A stretch of 64,000 nucleotides of DNA, taken from positions 124,001-188,000 of the forward strand of contig NZ_JOGR01000007.1 of the NCBI RefSeq assembly GCF_000719515.1, written 5' to 3'. Origin of the DNA: Glycomyces sp. NRRL B-16210. GTDB lineage: Bacteria > Actinomycetota > Actinomycetes > Mycobacteriales > Micromonosporaceae. How positions within the stretch are numbered: the first letter of the stretch is position 1; each line of letters opens with the position of its first letter. The translations under genes and the position numbers were made by a program. Below the pieces are notes generated by a model, which saw nothing but the letters and a program-made list of their open reading frames with translations, made no database searches and was not told the origin of the DNA. Positions 50,595 through 59,685 of this stretch are shown in pieces.

Positions 50595-53468
50595 TCAGTC
50601 GTCGTCGCGGCCGCGATCGCGGCCGTTGTCCTCGTCCTCACCTGGCGTGCACAGGCCGAGGAACTGCGAGACCGGATCGCAGTCCTCGGACTCCGGCGGC
50701 GCCTCCGGGATGCACTTCGAGTCGTGCCGGTTCGCCGCGCAGTAGGCGCTGTCGGTGTCGATGGTGCCGTCGGAGTTGAGGATGTCGTCGAGGATCGGCG
50801 AGCCCGAATGCACCGGCTCCCCCCAGTTGTGCGCCTCGTACCCCTTCGCCTCGATCGCGCCGGTCATGAACTGCTTCCACACCGGATAGCTCAGGGTGCC
50901 ACCGAAGACGTTGTCGGTGCCGCCGTCCTTGTTCAGCAGCGGCGCCGACTCGGCCGTGGCGTTGCCGACCCACGCGGCGATGCTGAGCTGCGGGATCGCG
51001 CCGACGTACCAGGTGTGCGCGTTCGCGCCGTCGCCGTACTTCTCCGCGGCCTCCCAGGTCCCGGTCTTGCCGGTGTAGTCCCGTTCGAGCGCGCCGCCGT
51101 CGCCGTCGATCTCGGAGCCGACCCACTGGAGGTCGCGCGCGATGCCCTTATCGAGGGCGGAGGTCTCCTGCAAACCGCGGTTCGGCTCGACCGGCTCGCC
51201 CTCGCGGTCGTAGACCGCCTCCACGAAGTGGGTCTCGACGTAGGTGCCGTCGTTGGCGATCGTGGCGTACACGGTCGCCATGTCCAGCACCGAGGTCGGG
51301 AACTGGCCGAAGCCGATCTCGTAGTCGAACGGGCTGCGCGGGTTGTCGAGGTCGAGCGGGGTCCGGATCGGATTGCGGTCCTCGTCGTAGCCGTTCACCG
51401 AGGCCATCGGGTCGAGGTTGCCGTTGACGTCGGTCTCGTAGGTCCCGTCGTCCTTCTCCACGATGTTGTGCACCGAGTAGGTGATGGTGCCGTCGCCCTC
51501 GACGTAGAAGCGGTAGATGTCGCCCGAGCTGGTGGCCTGCATGGTCCGCAGGCCCATCCGGATCGCCGTCTCCAGCACCGAGGTCGCGCCGTACTTCTCG
51601 GCGATCGCGTACATCGGGGTGTTGCGCGACATGCGGACCGCGTCGGTCAAGGTCAGGTCGAGGTTCTCGGTGCGCCCGGAGTTCTTGACCGCGCCGGCCT
51701 CGCCGCGGGCCTCGAACTCGCGCGGCGAGTCGGAGTTCCACCACGAGTCGATCGAGGCGCCCTTCGTGATCGCCGTCGCGGCGGTGATCATCTTGAACGT
51801 CGAGGAGGGCGGGTGCGGGTTCTCGATGCCGGCCTTGTCGATGCCCAGGCCGTTGTTGCCGCCGTAGTAGCCGAGGACCCGGCCCGTCCCGGGCTCGACG
51901 GCCACGACCGCGTCGGCCATCGACGGGTGGTACTCGTAGAGCGCGGCGTCCTCGTTGTCGTTGTCGAACTCGAAGAAGCCGTCCCCGTTGACGTACTCGG
52001 CCGCGGCGTTGCGCTCCTCCACGGGGTTCCCGTCGGCGTCGACGAACTCGCCGTCCTCGTTCGTCTCGCGCCGCAGCTCGCCGCGGCTGGCGGTCAGCTG
52101 GGCCTCGGTCTGGATCGCCTTGTCGATGGTGAGGACCACGGTGTAGCCGCCGGTGCCCTTGTCCTTGCCGTAGAAGTCGTTCTGCGTCAGGCCCCAGCGG
52201 CGCTCCAGCTCCTCCCACACGTAGCCGTCGGTGGGGTTGGTGATGAAGCCGGTCGGGGTCGCGTGGCCCCACGAACCGGGGTTCTGGAGCGCTTCGAGGG
52301 TCTCAGGCATTCCGGCGTCCAACTGCGCCTGGACGTCCGCCAGATCCTCCTCCGACAGGTCGTCCAGCGTCAGCAGCGACTTCATGCCGTGCTCCCACCG
52401 GTCCAGCGGGGCGGTGTCCTCCTCCGCGACCAGGCGCGGGTCGAACGAGCCGTCACCGGCCTTGACCTGCATGACCAGGACCATCGCCTCGCCCCAGGTG
52501 AGGTCGGCGACCTTCTTGCCGAACCAGGTCTCGGAGGCGGCCGCGATCCCGTAGGCGCCGCGGCCGTAGAAGTTGAGGTTCAGGTAGTGCAGCAGGATGT
52601 CCTGCTTGGAGTTCTCCTGCTCCAGCTTCATCGCCATGACCGCCTCCTGGGCCTTGCGGCCGTAGGAGACGTCGTCGCGGATGTCCATGACCATGCCCGC
52701 GTACTGCTGGCTGATCGTCGAGGCGCCCTGGGTGTCGCCGCCGGTGATGTTGTTGACCAGGGCGCGCATGGTGCCCTTGTAGTCGACGCCCTCGTGCTTG
52801 AAGAAGTCCTTGTCCTCCAGCGCGAGCAGCGACCACACGACCGAGTCGGGGATCTGCTCGTAGTCGTCGATGAGCTTGCGGGTGAACTCCCCGTACCCGG
52901 CGACCGTGGTCTCGCCGTCCTGGTACGTGAACGTGGTCGACTCGCCGTACTCGAGGTCCTGGGGCGTGGGGACGCTCTGGAAGAACCAGGCCCCGGCGAC
53001 GGTGATCGCGCCGAGGATCATCAGGCAGGCCATGATCAGGGCCGCGTAGACGCGGCGCCGGCGCGCCGAGACGCGCTTCTTCTTCTTGCCCTTGTCCTTG
53101 CGCCCGGGACCTTCGGTGCCGGGCTTGGGACGGGCGGCCACCACCGAGGCGCGGCCGACGCTGCCGCGAGCGGGCGGACCTCCCGGACCACTTGGCCCCG
53201 CAGGGCTCACCGGCGCACCGGGCACTGCCGGCCCTCCAGGACCCGCCGGACCACCAGGACCCGCCGGACCACCAGGACCCGGCGGCACTCCCTGACCGGC
53301 CGGCCTTCCCGGCGAACCGGGAACCGCATAGCGCCCCGGGACGGCGGGTCCGCCGGGCGCCCCGAATCCACCGCCGCCTCCGGGACTGCCGGGAACGGCG
53401 CGCCCGCCGGGAACCGGGTTCGGAGGACCGGCCGGCGGTTCCGAGTTCGGGCGGTAGTAGTCGCTCAT
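50595..53468 (-). CDS. Class A penicillin-binding protein (glycosyltransferase/transpeptidase)
   Basis: 957 aa from an ATG at 53468 that gives the usual short MSDYYRPNSE start. Cytoplasmic residues 1-140 are Gly/Pro-rich, including collagen-like triplets between ~62 and 100 (GPGGPAGPGGPAGPGGPAVP), then a basic patch and one membrane helix (141-162). GT51 domain: LLALEDKDFFKHEG with Glu218. Transpeptidase: STFK (Ser556, Lys559), SRN and KTGT (801-804). It polymerises and cross-links peptidoglycan. Two Cys-containing motifs end the protein; no PASTA domain. Confidence 0.95.
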   Translation of the reverse strand: MSDYYRPNSEPPAGPPNPVPGGRAVPGSPGGGGGFGAPGGPAVPGRYAVPGSPGRPAGQGVPPGPGGPAGPGGPAGPGGPAVPGAPVSPAGPSGPGGPPARGSVGRASVVAARPKPGTEGPGRKDKGKKKKRVSARRRRVYAALIMACLMILGAITVAGAWFFQSVPTPQDLEYGESTTFTYQDGETTVAGYGEFTRKLIDDYEQIPDSVVWSLLALEDKDFFKHEGVDYKGTMRALVNNITGGDTQGASTISQQYAGMVMDIRDDVSYGRKAQEAVMAMKLEQENSKQDILLHYLNLNFYGRGAYGIAAASETWFGKKVADLTWGEAMVLVMQVKAGDGSFDPRLVAEEDTAPLDRWEHGMKSLLTLDDLSEEDLADVQAQLDAGMPETLEALQNPGSWGHATPTGFITNPTDGYVWEELERRWGLTQNDFYGKDKGTGGYTVVLTIDKAIQTEAQLTASRGELRRETNEDGEFVDADGNPVEERNAAAEYVNGDGFFEFDNDNEDAALYEYHPSMADAVVAVEPGTGRVLGYYGGNNGLGIDKAGIENPHPPSSTFKMITAATAITKGASIDSWWNSDSPREFEARGEAGAVKNSGRTENLDLTLTDAVRMSRNTPMYAIAEKYGATSVLETAIRMGLRTMQATSSGDIYRFYVEGDGTITYSVHNIVEKDDGTYETDVNGNLDPMASVNGYDEDRNPIRTPLDLDNPRSPFDYEIGFGQFPTSVLDMATVYATIANDGTYVETHFVEAVYDREGEPVEPNRGLQETSALDKGIARDLQWVGSEIDGDGGALERDYTGKTGTWEAAEKYGDGANAHTWYVGAIPQLSIAAWVGNATAESAPLLNKDGGTDNVFGGTLSYPVWKQFMTGAIEAKGYEAHNWGEPVHSGSPILDDILNSDGTIDTDSAYCAANRHDSKCIPEAPPESEDCDPVSQFLGLCTPGEDEDNGRDRGRDDD

Positions 53469-53738
53469 GCTCAACCATCCACGAGTTGTGAGGTGCCGTT
53501 CCTCGGCGCGGAGCCTCGAACCGACTTCGACGGGCGTTGCCGTGGAACCGATGGGCCCGGCGGGCACCCGCAGAATCTTGGATGTTAGCGGACCACGCCC
53601 GGTAAACGAGGGGTGCTCGGTTCAGCGGGTGAGGAAGGCCGCTTATCGCCCACCTTAGACCGCCACCGCCACACCGGAGCAGGCGCGCCATGGACACGGC
53701 ATATGAAACTTCGACGATTTCCCCGAAGGTGACGAGGG

Positions 53739-55391
53739 TTACCCCGAGGCGCGCTCGGCGACACCCCGAGCCGCCCGCCTCCCCGAGAACAGGCACCCCC
53801 CGAGGAACGTCCCCTCCAGCGAACGGTAGCCGTGCATCCCGCCGCCGCCGAACCCCGCCGCCTCACCGGCCGCGAACAGCCCCGGCAGCGGCGCCCCGTC
53901 CGCCCGCAGCACCCGCCCGTCCAGGTCGGTCTGCAAGCCGCCCAAGGTCTTGCGCGTCAGAAGATTGAGCCGCACGCCGATGAGCGGACCGGCCTTCGGA
54001 TCCAGGAGCCGATGCGGCGTCGCCACCCGGATGAGCTTGTCCCCCCGGTAGTTCCGCGCCCCCCGCAGCGCCGTGATCTGCAAATCCTTCGTGAACGTGT
54101 TCGCCATCTCGGCGTCGCGCGCCTCCACCGCCGCCTTCACCGTCGCGAAGTCCAGCAGGCCCTCGCCGGTGATCCCGTTCATCTTCGCGACCAGCTCCGG
54201 CAGCGTCTCGGCCACCGCGAAATCCGCGCCGTGCCGCTTGAACGCCTCCACCGGCCCCGGCGCACCCGGCGTGATCCGCTTGAGCAGCAGCTTCACGTCC
54301 TTGCCGGTCAGATCCGGGTTCTGCTCCGAACCCGACAGCGCGAACTCCTTCTCCAGGATCTTCTGCGTCAGCACGAACCACGTGTACTCGTGGCCGGTCG
54401 TCATGATGTGCTCCAGCGTCCCGAGCGTGTCGAACCCCGGGAACAGCGGCGCCGGCAGCCGCCTGCCCGTCGCGTCCAGCCACAGCGACGACGGCCCCGG
54501 CAGGATCCGGATCCCGTGCCGCGCCCAGATCGGGTCCCAGTTCTCGATGCCCTCGGTGTAATGCCACATCCGGTCGCGGTTGATGAGGTTCGCACCGGCC
54601 GACTCCGCGATCCCGAGCATCCGCCCGTCCACGTGCGCCGGCACCCCCGACAGCAGCCGCTTCGGAGCCTTCCCGAGCCGCTCGGGCCAGTGCTCGCGAA
54701 CCAGGTCGAAGTCGCCCCCGATCCCACCGGAGGTGACCACCACGGCCCCCGCGCTCAACGAGAACTCGCCGAGCGGCTCCCGGTTCGTGGCGACGCCCCT
54801 CGCGGACCCGTCGGGGGACAGGAGCGTGCCCGACACGCCCGTCACCGCCCCGTCGGTCACCGTGAGCGCATCGACCCGATGGCGGAACCGCAACCGCACC
54901 TTGCCCTCGTCCGCCGCCGCGCGCACCAGCCGCGCGAACGGCTCGACGATCCCCGGCCCCGTGCCCCACGTGATGTGAAAGCGCGGCACCGAGTTCCCGT
55001 GCCCCTGCGCCGTATAGCCCCCGCGCTCGGCCCAGCCGACCACCGGGAAGAACCGCACTCCCAGACCGTGCAGCCAGGCCCGCTTCTCACCGGAGGCGAA
55101 GTCCACGTACGCCTCGGCCCACTTGCGCGGCCACTCGTCCTCGGGACGGTCGAACCCGGCCGTGCCCGACCAGTCCTGCCAGGCCAGATCGCGCGAGTCC
55201 TTGACGCCCATGCGCCGCTGCTCGGGCGAGTCGACCAGGAACAGCCCGCCGAAGGACCAGAACGCCTGCCCGCCGAACGACTGCTCGCCCTCCTGATCCA
55301 GGAGCGTGACCGACCTCCCGAGCCGGACCAGCTCGGCCGCGGCCGTCAACCCGGCCAGACCGGCCCCCACCACGATGACGTCACTGTCCAT
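53739..55391 (-). CDS. FAD-binding dehydrogenase of the KstD/fumarate reductase type
   Basis: 550 aa. Starts with the dinucleotide motif VIVVGAGLAGLTAAAELVRLG. Typical family blocks follow: GGQAFWSFGG, GAVVVTSGGIGGDFDLV and, near the C-terminus, LPGLFAAGEAAGFGGGGMHG and LEGTFLGGCLFSGR. These are close to actinomycete '3-ketosteroid dehydrogenase-like' proteins annotated FAD-binding dehydrogenase. Whether it acts on steroids is unknown. Soluble; alone between the PBP and a flavin reductase. Confidence 0.88.
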   Translation of the reverse strand: MDSDVIVVGAGLAGLTAAAELVRLGRSVTLLDQEGEQSFGGQAFWSFGGLFLVDSPEQRRMGVKDSRDLAWQDWSGTAGFDRPEDEWPRKWAEAYVDFASGEKRAWLHGLGVRFFPVVGWAERGGYTAQGHGNSVPRFHITWGTGPGIVEPFARLVRAAADEGKVRLRFRHRVDALTVTDGAVTGVSGTLLSPDGSARGVATNREPLGEFSLSAGAVVVTSGGIGGDFDLVREHWPERLGKAPKRLLSGVPAHVDGRMLGIAESAGANLINRDRMWHYTEGIENWDPIWARHGIRILPGPSSLWLDATGRRLPAPLFPGFDTLGTLEHIMTTGHEYTWFVLTQKILEKEFALSGSEQNPDLTGKDVKLLLKRITPGAPGPVEAFKRHGADFAVAETLPELVAKMNGITGEGLLDFATVKAAVEARDAEMANTFTKDLQITALRGARNYRGDKLIRVATPHRLLDPKAGPLIGVRLNLLTRKTLGGLQTDLDGRVLRADGAPLPGLFAAGEAAGFGGGGMHGYRSLEGTFLGGCLFSGRRAARGVAERASG

Positions 55392-55467
55392 GGCTCGCGC
55401 CTTCCCAAGCAGCAGATACGGCGCCTACCGGCGCGTAGGGGAGATATACCAGGACCCGGACCAGCCG

Positions 55468-56100
55468 TCAACCAGTCGCGAGCCCCACCGAACCATGCGG
55501 CATCCCCCACGCCGCCGCCAGCGCCGACGGACCCACATTCGCGCCACCGCCGAAGAACTCGCAGAACTTCATGATCAACGGGTCCCACCCGACCGGGTCC
55601 ACATGGTCGGTCCCCGGGATCAGCAGCCGCTCCTCGACATGCGACCGGACCACCGCGACCTCGAAGGCGCTGGCCGAACCGGCGAACGGGTGCACGCTCA
55701 CCACCCGGCACTCGAGCTGGACGGGGCACTCGCGCACCCGCGGCGCGGCGACGACCTCGGAGGCCTGCGGCGTGAGCCCGGCCGCCCCGAACTTGTCGGG
55801 CTCGAACCGGTACCCCTTGGCGGCCTTGCGTTCCGGGACCGGATCGGCGCCGGTCAACGGCGCCAACCGATCGACGGCCCCGGCCAGGTCCGAAGGCACC
55901 AGGTTGAGCACGCATTCGCGCTCGCGCGACAGGTTCGCCGTCGTCTGCGACCGGTTCCCCATCCCGAGCATGCACGACTGCTGGAGCCACCACGCCGAGG
56001 ACATCGGCGCGAGATTCGCCGACCCGTCGGCGTTCCGACTGCTGATCAGCACCACGGGCGTCCCGAAGTACAGCACTTTGAGGTCAGGACTGACATGCAC
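55468..56100 (-). CDS. Flavin reductase family (FMN-binding) protein
   Basis: 210 aa from a GTG at 56100 that has GGAGG 8 nt upstream; an upstream frame to 56157 lacks a ribosome site. Fold signatures: LYFGTPVVLISSRNADGSANLAPMSS is split over the FMN-binding beta barrel, NRSQTTANLSRERECVLNL and QLECRVVSVHPF. It is closest in type to flavin reductases that serve monooxygenases or act on nitro or ketone substrates. Partner unknown. Confidence 0.85.
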   Translation of the reverse strand: MHVSPDLKVLYFGTPVVLISSRNADGSANLAPMSSAWWLQQSCMLGMGNRSQTTANLSRERECVLNLVPSDLAGAVDRLAPLTGADPVPERKAAKGYRFEPDKFGAAGLTPQASEVVAAPRVRECPVQLECRVVSVHPFAGSASAFEVAVVRSHVEERLLIPGTDHVDPVGWDPLIMKFCEFFGGGANVGPSALAAAWGMPHGSVGLATG

Positions 56101-56260
56101 GATTGGGCCCTCCGAAGCGATCGTCTTGAACCGCTCAAGCCAACCCGCTGCGTGCACCGGGCGCTGGCCGGAGAACGACGTCGCGTCGGCCGCGCCGGCG
56201 GCGCGATGCAGGGCGGCCGCGAGTTCGCAGGTCGATGCGGCACTGGAGGTTCCGGAGCGG

Positions 56261-56746
56261 TCAGAGGGAGACTTTTCGGCGGGTGTCCACTCCTGTGCCG
56301 AATTCGGGGTCGCCTCCTCGGATGAGCACCGAGTGCTCGGTGACCTCGGCGCGGTAGAGGCGGTAGGGCGCGGCGCCGGTCAGCTCGCCCGGCGCGAAGT
56401 ACTTCAGCTCGGGGTACCGGGAGGCGTAGCGCTCGGCCGCGGCCGGGATCTCCTCCTCGGGGACCTCCGCCGCGTCGCCGCGCATGTAGACCGCGCCGGC
56501 CTCCCCGATCGCGGCCTGCGAGTCGAAGACGACGATAGCCACCGCTGACCGCTCGGCGAGGTTGAGCGAGTGCCGGGCCGTGGGCGAGGAGACCCAGTAC
56601 AGCTCGCCGTAGCCCTTCGGCGTGAAGAACACCGGTGAGGCCCATGGCGAACCGTCCTCGTCGGCGGTCGCCAGGGTCATGTACTTGTTGGCGTCGACGA
56701 TGTCCCGGGCGAGGGCTTCGAGGCGCTCCTGCGGGTCGGTGCTCAT
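56261..56746 (-). CDS. PNPOx-fold (F420/FMN-binding) protein
   Basis: 161 aa from an ATG at 56746. Split-barrel pyridoxamine 5'-phosphate oxidase family: MTLATADEDGSPWASPVFFT, LYWVSSPTARHSLNL, VAIVVFDSQA, VYMRGDAAEVP. Actinomycetes have many such proteins that bind FMN or F420 and reduce diverse substrates. No pathway is indicated by its neighbours. Confidence 0.85.
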   Translation of the reverse strand: MSTDPQERLEALARDIVDANKYMTLATADEDGSPWASPVFFTPKGYGELYWVSSPTARHSLNLAERSAVAIVVFDSQAAIGEAGAVYMRGDAAEVPEEEIPAAAERYASRYPELKYFAPGELTGAAPYRLYRAEVTEHSVLIRGGDPEFGTGVDTRRKVSL

Positions 56747-56933
56747 CGCGCGCCCCCGGCGTGGAGGCCCGTCGAATTCGGGATCGCTGCGATGTCCTTG
56801 CCCATACCGGCTCCTCGTCCTGCCCGCAGGCACCGTGATTCCTGCTTTCACGTACGGACGAGGCCTGATCCGCCGATTCATCGCGCGGCGCGGATCTTTT
56901 TCTGAAGTTCTCGTGATCGGTTGTGGCGCAGGC

Positions 56934-57674
56934 TCAGTCGTGCTTCTCCCAGACCGAGACGTGGCTTCGGCTCTCGTGGGCGAACGGCGCTCCCGACCAG
57001 TCGGCCCAGCGGTGGCGCAGCCGCATCCCGGCGATGCGCGCCATCAGGTCGAGCTCGGACGGCCACACGTACCGGAACGGGACCGACCGATAGCGGCCGG
57101 TGCCGTCCTCGAGGACGGTGACGTAGTTCGAGCTCATCTGCTGTGTGGCGCAGTCGTAGAGGTCGAAGGCGACCCTGCCGGGCTCGGTCGTGAACGGCAC
57201 GGCCCGCTGCCCGGGCGGGAGCAGCCGCAGGTCCGGCACGCCGGTCTCGATGACGAAGCGCCCGCCCGGTTCGAGGTGCGCGGCGGCGTTCTGGAAGCAC
57301 GCGACCTGCGCCTCCTGCGAGGTGAGGTTCAGGATCGTGTTGAACACCAGGTAGACCACCCGGAACTCGCCCTCGACGCGGGTCGAGGCGATGTCGCCTA
57401 TGGCGACGTCGATGTCCCTCCCTCCCGGTTTGGCGCGCAGTTGCGCGGTCATGTCCGCCGACAGGTCGATGCCGCTCACCGGGACCCCGCGCGCCGCCAG
57501 CGGGAGCGCGATCCTGCCCGTCCCCGAGGCGAATTCGAGCGCGCGTCCCTCGCCCGCGAGTTCGGCGAGCACCGCGACGACCGGATCGACCTTCTCCGGG
57601 ACGAACATGTCGGCGGAGCTCTGGTCGTAGGAGGCCGCCGCGCTGCCGCTGAAGTGGTCCACGAGTTCGCTCAT
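56934..57674 (-). CDS. Class I SAM-dependent methyltransferase
   Basis: 246 aa. Motif I is ALEFASGTGRIALPLAARG with the SAM loop GTGR; IDLSADM carries the acidic ribose-binding residue. Small-molecule type, no membrane or RNA-binding domain seen. TACGAT at 57686-57681 ends 6 nt before the ATG, so this is another leaderless gene. Substrate unknown. Confidence 0.88.
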   Translation of the reverse strand: MSELVDHFSGSAAASYDQSSADMFVPEKVDPVVAVLAELAGEGRALEFASGTGRIALPLAARGVPVSGIDLSADMTAQLRAKPGGRDIDVAIGDIASTRVEGEFRVVYLVFNTILNLTSQEAQVACFQNAAAHLEPGGRFVIETGVPDLRLLPPGQRAVPFTTEPGRVAFDLYDCATQQMSSNYVTVLEDGTGRYRSVPFRYVWPSELDLMARIAGMRLRHRWADWSGAPFAHESRSHVSVWEKHD

Positions 57675-57738
57675 CGGCGGATCGTATCGACCGGGACCGG
57701 CCGCGGGCCAAGGTTTTTCCAGGGGCCCGCGGCGACGC

Positions 57739-57978
57739 CTACGGTTCGGGCGGCACCGCCCTCCAGGCCGCTTGGCGCAGTTGGCCGACGAGGTAGTCCG
57801 CGGCGGTCTCGATCTCCTCCCGGCTGAGGTGGTCGTCGATCCGGTTCGCGGCGATGCGCGTGAGGATCAGGATGTTCAGCGCCGTCTCGCGCAGCAGTTG
57901 CGGGAGCGGCGTGCGGTGCCGGGCCCCGGCGAGGGCGGTGATCGCGTCGGAGAGTCGGTCGAGTTCGGGTGCGTCCAT
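57739..57978 (-). CDS. Small helical protein, unknown function
   Basis: 79 aa from an ATG with an excellent ribosome site (GAGGAGG, 5 nt upstream), which is why I call it although it is short. It is helical and polar (LDRLSDAITALAG, RETALNILILTRIAANRIDD, ETAADYLVGQLRQAAW). No known domain recognised. It faces a PNPOx gene across an AT-rich divergent region. Confidence 0.7.
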   Translation of the reverse strand: MDAPELDRLSDAITALAGARHRTPLPQLLRETALNILILTRIAANRIDDHLSREEIETAADYLVGQLRQAAWRAVPPEP

Positions 57979-58176
57979 GAGTCCTCCTCTGAAATTGTGC
58001 CGAGGTGGTGACCCTCGGTATGGAAAGCGTAGATCCGCCCACCGACATTTCCGTGAGTCGGTTCTTCGTCCAATGGGTCTGGTGCATATGGACCGAAACG
58101 AATATGCTTGTTGTACGAGTATTTTCGTCCAGCCGTGCGCCGATGGGCGGTTCCGCGCGGGGAATCGGAGGAGACG
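57979..58176. promoter_or_regulatory. AT-rich divergent promoter region
   Basis: 198 nt between divergent genes, much richer in A and T than its surroundings. It contains CCGAGG...CCTCGG-like and GGTC...GGACC inverted repeats and two ACGAATA/TATTTTCGT-like arms around 58097-58130. Operators are plausible but none is certain. Confidence 0.35.
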
Positions 58177-58797
58177 GTGGACTACATCAGTTCGCGCGAG
58201 GAGCTGCGCGCGGTGTACAAGACGCCGGATGCGGCGGACGTCGCGGTTCGCAAGGAGCTGCGGCGCCTGGACGGCCACTGCCGGTCCTTCATCGCGCGGA
58301 GCCCATTCATGTTGATCGGTTCCTCGGACGGCGACGGCAGCGCCGACGTGACGCCCAGAGGCGACAGGCCGGGCTTCGCGGCGGTGCTCGACGACCGCAC
58401 CATCGCCGTTCCGGACCGGCCCGGCAACAACCGGCTCGACACGCTGGAGAACATCGTCCGCAATCCGGCGGTCGGCCTGCTCTTCCTCATCCCCGGCATG
58501 AACGAGACGCTGCGGGTGAACGGCGATGCGAGGATCACGATCGACGCCTCGCTCCGCGAGCGCATGGCGGTCGAGGGGAAGCCGGCGGTCAGCGTGGTCC
58601 TGGTGACCGTGAAGGCCGCCTACATGCACTGCGCCAAGGCCTTCATGCGCTCCAAGCTGTGGAAGCCCGAAAGCTGGCCCGACCGCGACGCGCTGCCGAC
58701 GCTCGGCCGGATCTTCCGCGACCAGCTCGCCGTCGACGACACGGCCGACGAGACCGACCAACGTCTCGACGAGGCCTACAAGAAGACGCTCTGGTGA
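58177..58797 (+). CDS. PNPOx-fold protein (MSMEG_1061-like)
   Basis: 206 aa, GTG start with GGAGGAG 5 nt upstream. The split-barrel features are RSPFMLIGSSDGDGSADVTP, LDTLENIVRNPAVGLLFLIP and VNGDARITID. Proteins of this group, annotated 'pyridoxamine 5'-phosphate oxidase family, MSMEG_1061 type', bind FMN or F420. The C-terminal KLWKPESWPDRDALPTLG is typical of the group. Activity unknown. Confidence 0.85.
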   Translation: MDYISSREELRAVYKTPDAADVAVRKELRRLDGHCRSFIARSPFMLIGSSDGDGSADVTPRGDRPGFAAVLDDRTIAVPDRPGNNRLDTLENIVRNPAVGLLFLIPGMNETLRVNGDARITIDASLRERMAVEGKPAVSVVLVTVKAAYMHCAKAFMRSKLWKPESWPDRDALPTLGRIFRDQLAVDDTADETDQRLDEAYKKTLW

Positions 58798-58810
58798 CGC
58801 GACCGGCGAC

Positions 58811-59626
58811 TCAGGCCCTGGCGAGGATCTCTCCGTGCGGGATCATCAACCAGCCCTCAGGGTCGGCGGCCCAGCGCTTCCATTCGTCCGAGATCGCCTG
58901 CAACTCGGGCTGAGTCGCGAATCCGCCCGCGACCGCCTGCTTCGCGAAGTCCGAGTGCAGGCTCCTTTCGGCCCACAGGCCGCCCCACCAGTTCCGTTCC
59001 GCCTCAGTCGAGAAGGTCCAGGTCGACGTGGTCGCCGTGACCGATGCTTCAGCGAATCCCGCTCGCAGCGCCCACGCCTTCAAGCGCCGACCCGCGTCCG
59101 GTTCGCCGCCTCCCGCCCGCGCGACCTCTTCGTACAGTTCCAACCACTTCGTCAGACCAGTCGACTCGGGGAACCACGTGAACGCCCGGTAGTCGCTGTC
59201 GCGCACCGCCACCACGCCGCCCGGCCTCGCGACCCGCCGCATCTCCCGCAGCGCCTGTACCGGGTCCCCGACGTGCTGGAGCACCTGGTGGGCGTGCACC
59301 ACGTCGAAGGTGTCGTCCTCGAATTCGAGCCGGTGCACGTCCGCCACCCCGAAGTCCATGTTCACGAGTCCCCGCGACCGGGCCTCCTTCGCCGCCTGCT
59401 CCACGATGCCCGGCGCGTAGTCGACCGCCGTCACGTGGCCCTCCGGCGCCAGCGCCGCGAGATCGGCCGAGATCGTGCCGGGCCCGCAACCGATGTCGAG
59501 GACTCGATCCTCGGCCTTCAGCTCCGGCAGCAGGTACGCCGCCGAGTTCTCCGCCGTTCGCCAAGTGTGCGAACGCAGGACCGACTCGTGGTGGCCGTGG
59601 ATGTAGGTCGCAGTCTCTTTCGCCAT
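58811..59626 (-). CDS. UbiE-like SAM-dependent methyltransferase
   Basis: 271 aa. Motif I VLDIGCGPGTISADLA, acidic motif VTAVDYAPGIVEQA, and motif III FDVVHAHQVLQHVGDP, VARPGGVVAVRDSDY, as in UbiE/COQ5-type enzymes. Substrate unknown. TAGGGT at 59638-59633 ends 6 nt before the ATG, so it is probably leaderless. Confidence 0.9.
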   Translation of the reverse strand: MAKETATYIHGHHESVLRSHTWRTAENSAAYLLPELKAEDRVLDIGCGPGTISADLAALAPEGHVTAVDYAPGIVEQAAKEARSRGLVNMDFGVADVHRLEFEDDTFDVVHAHQVLQHVGDPVQALREMRRVARPGGVVAVRDSDYRAFTWFPESTGLTKWLELYEEVARAGGGEPDAGRRLKAWALRAGFAEASVTATTSTWTFSTEAERNWWGGLWAERSLHSDFAKQAVAGGFATQPELQAISDEWKRWAADPEGWLMIPHGEILARA

Positions 59627-59685
59627 GGAAAGACCCTACCGAGCGGTATCTAGAATGTGGGAGCTCATTCCCGAATACCGGTACG

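Noticed and set aside
53086..53491. Plus-strand frames with Gly/Pro-rich or Pro/Arg-rich products opposite the PBP start
   Set aside because: They are reverse readings of the collagen-like region and lack start signals.
55571..56548. Plus-strand frame opposite the flavin reductase and PNPOx genes
   Set aside because: No start signal or domain; both minus-strand genes have clear family motifs and a ribosome site.
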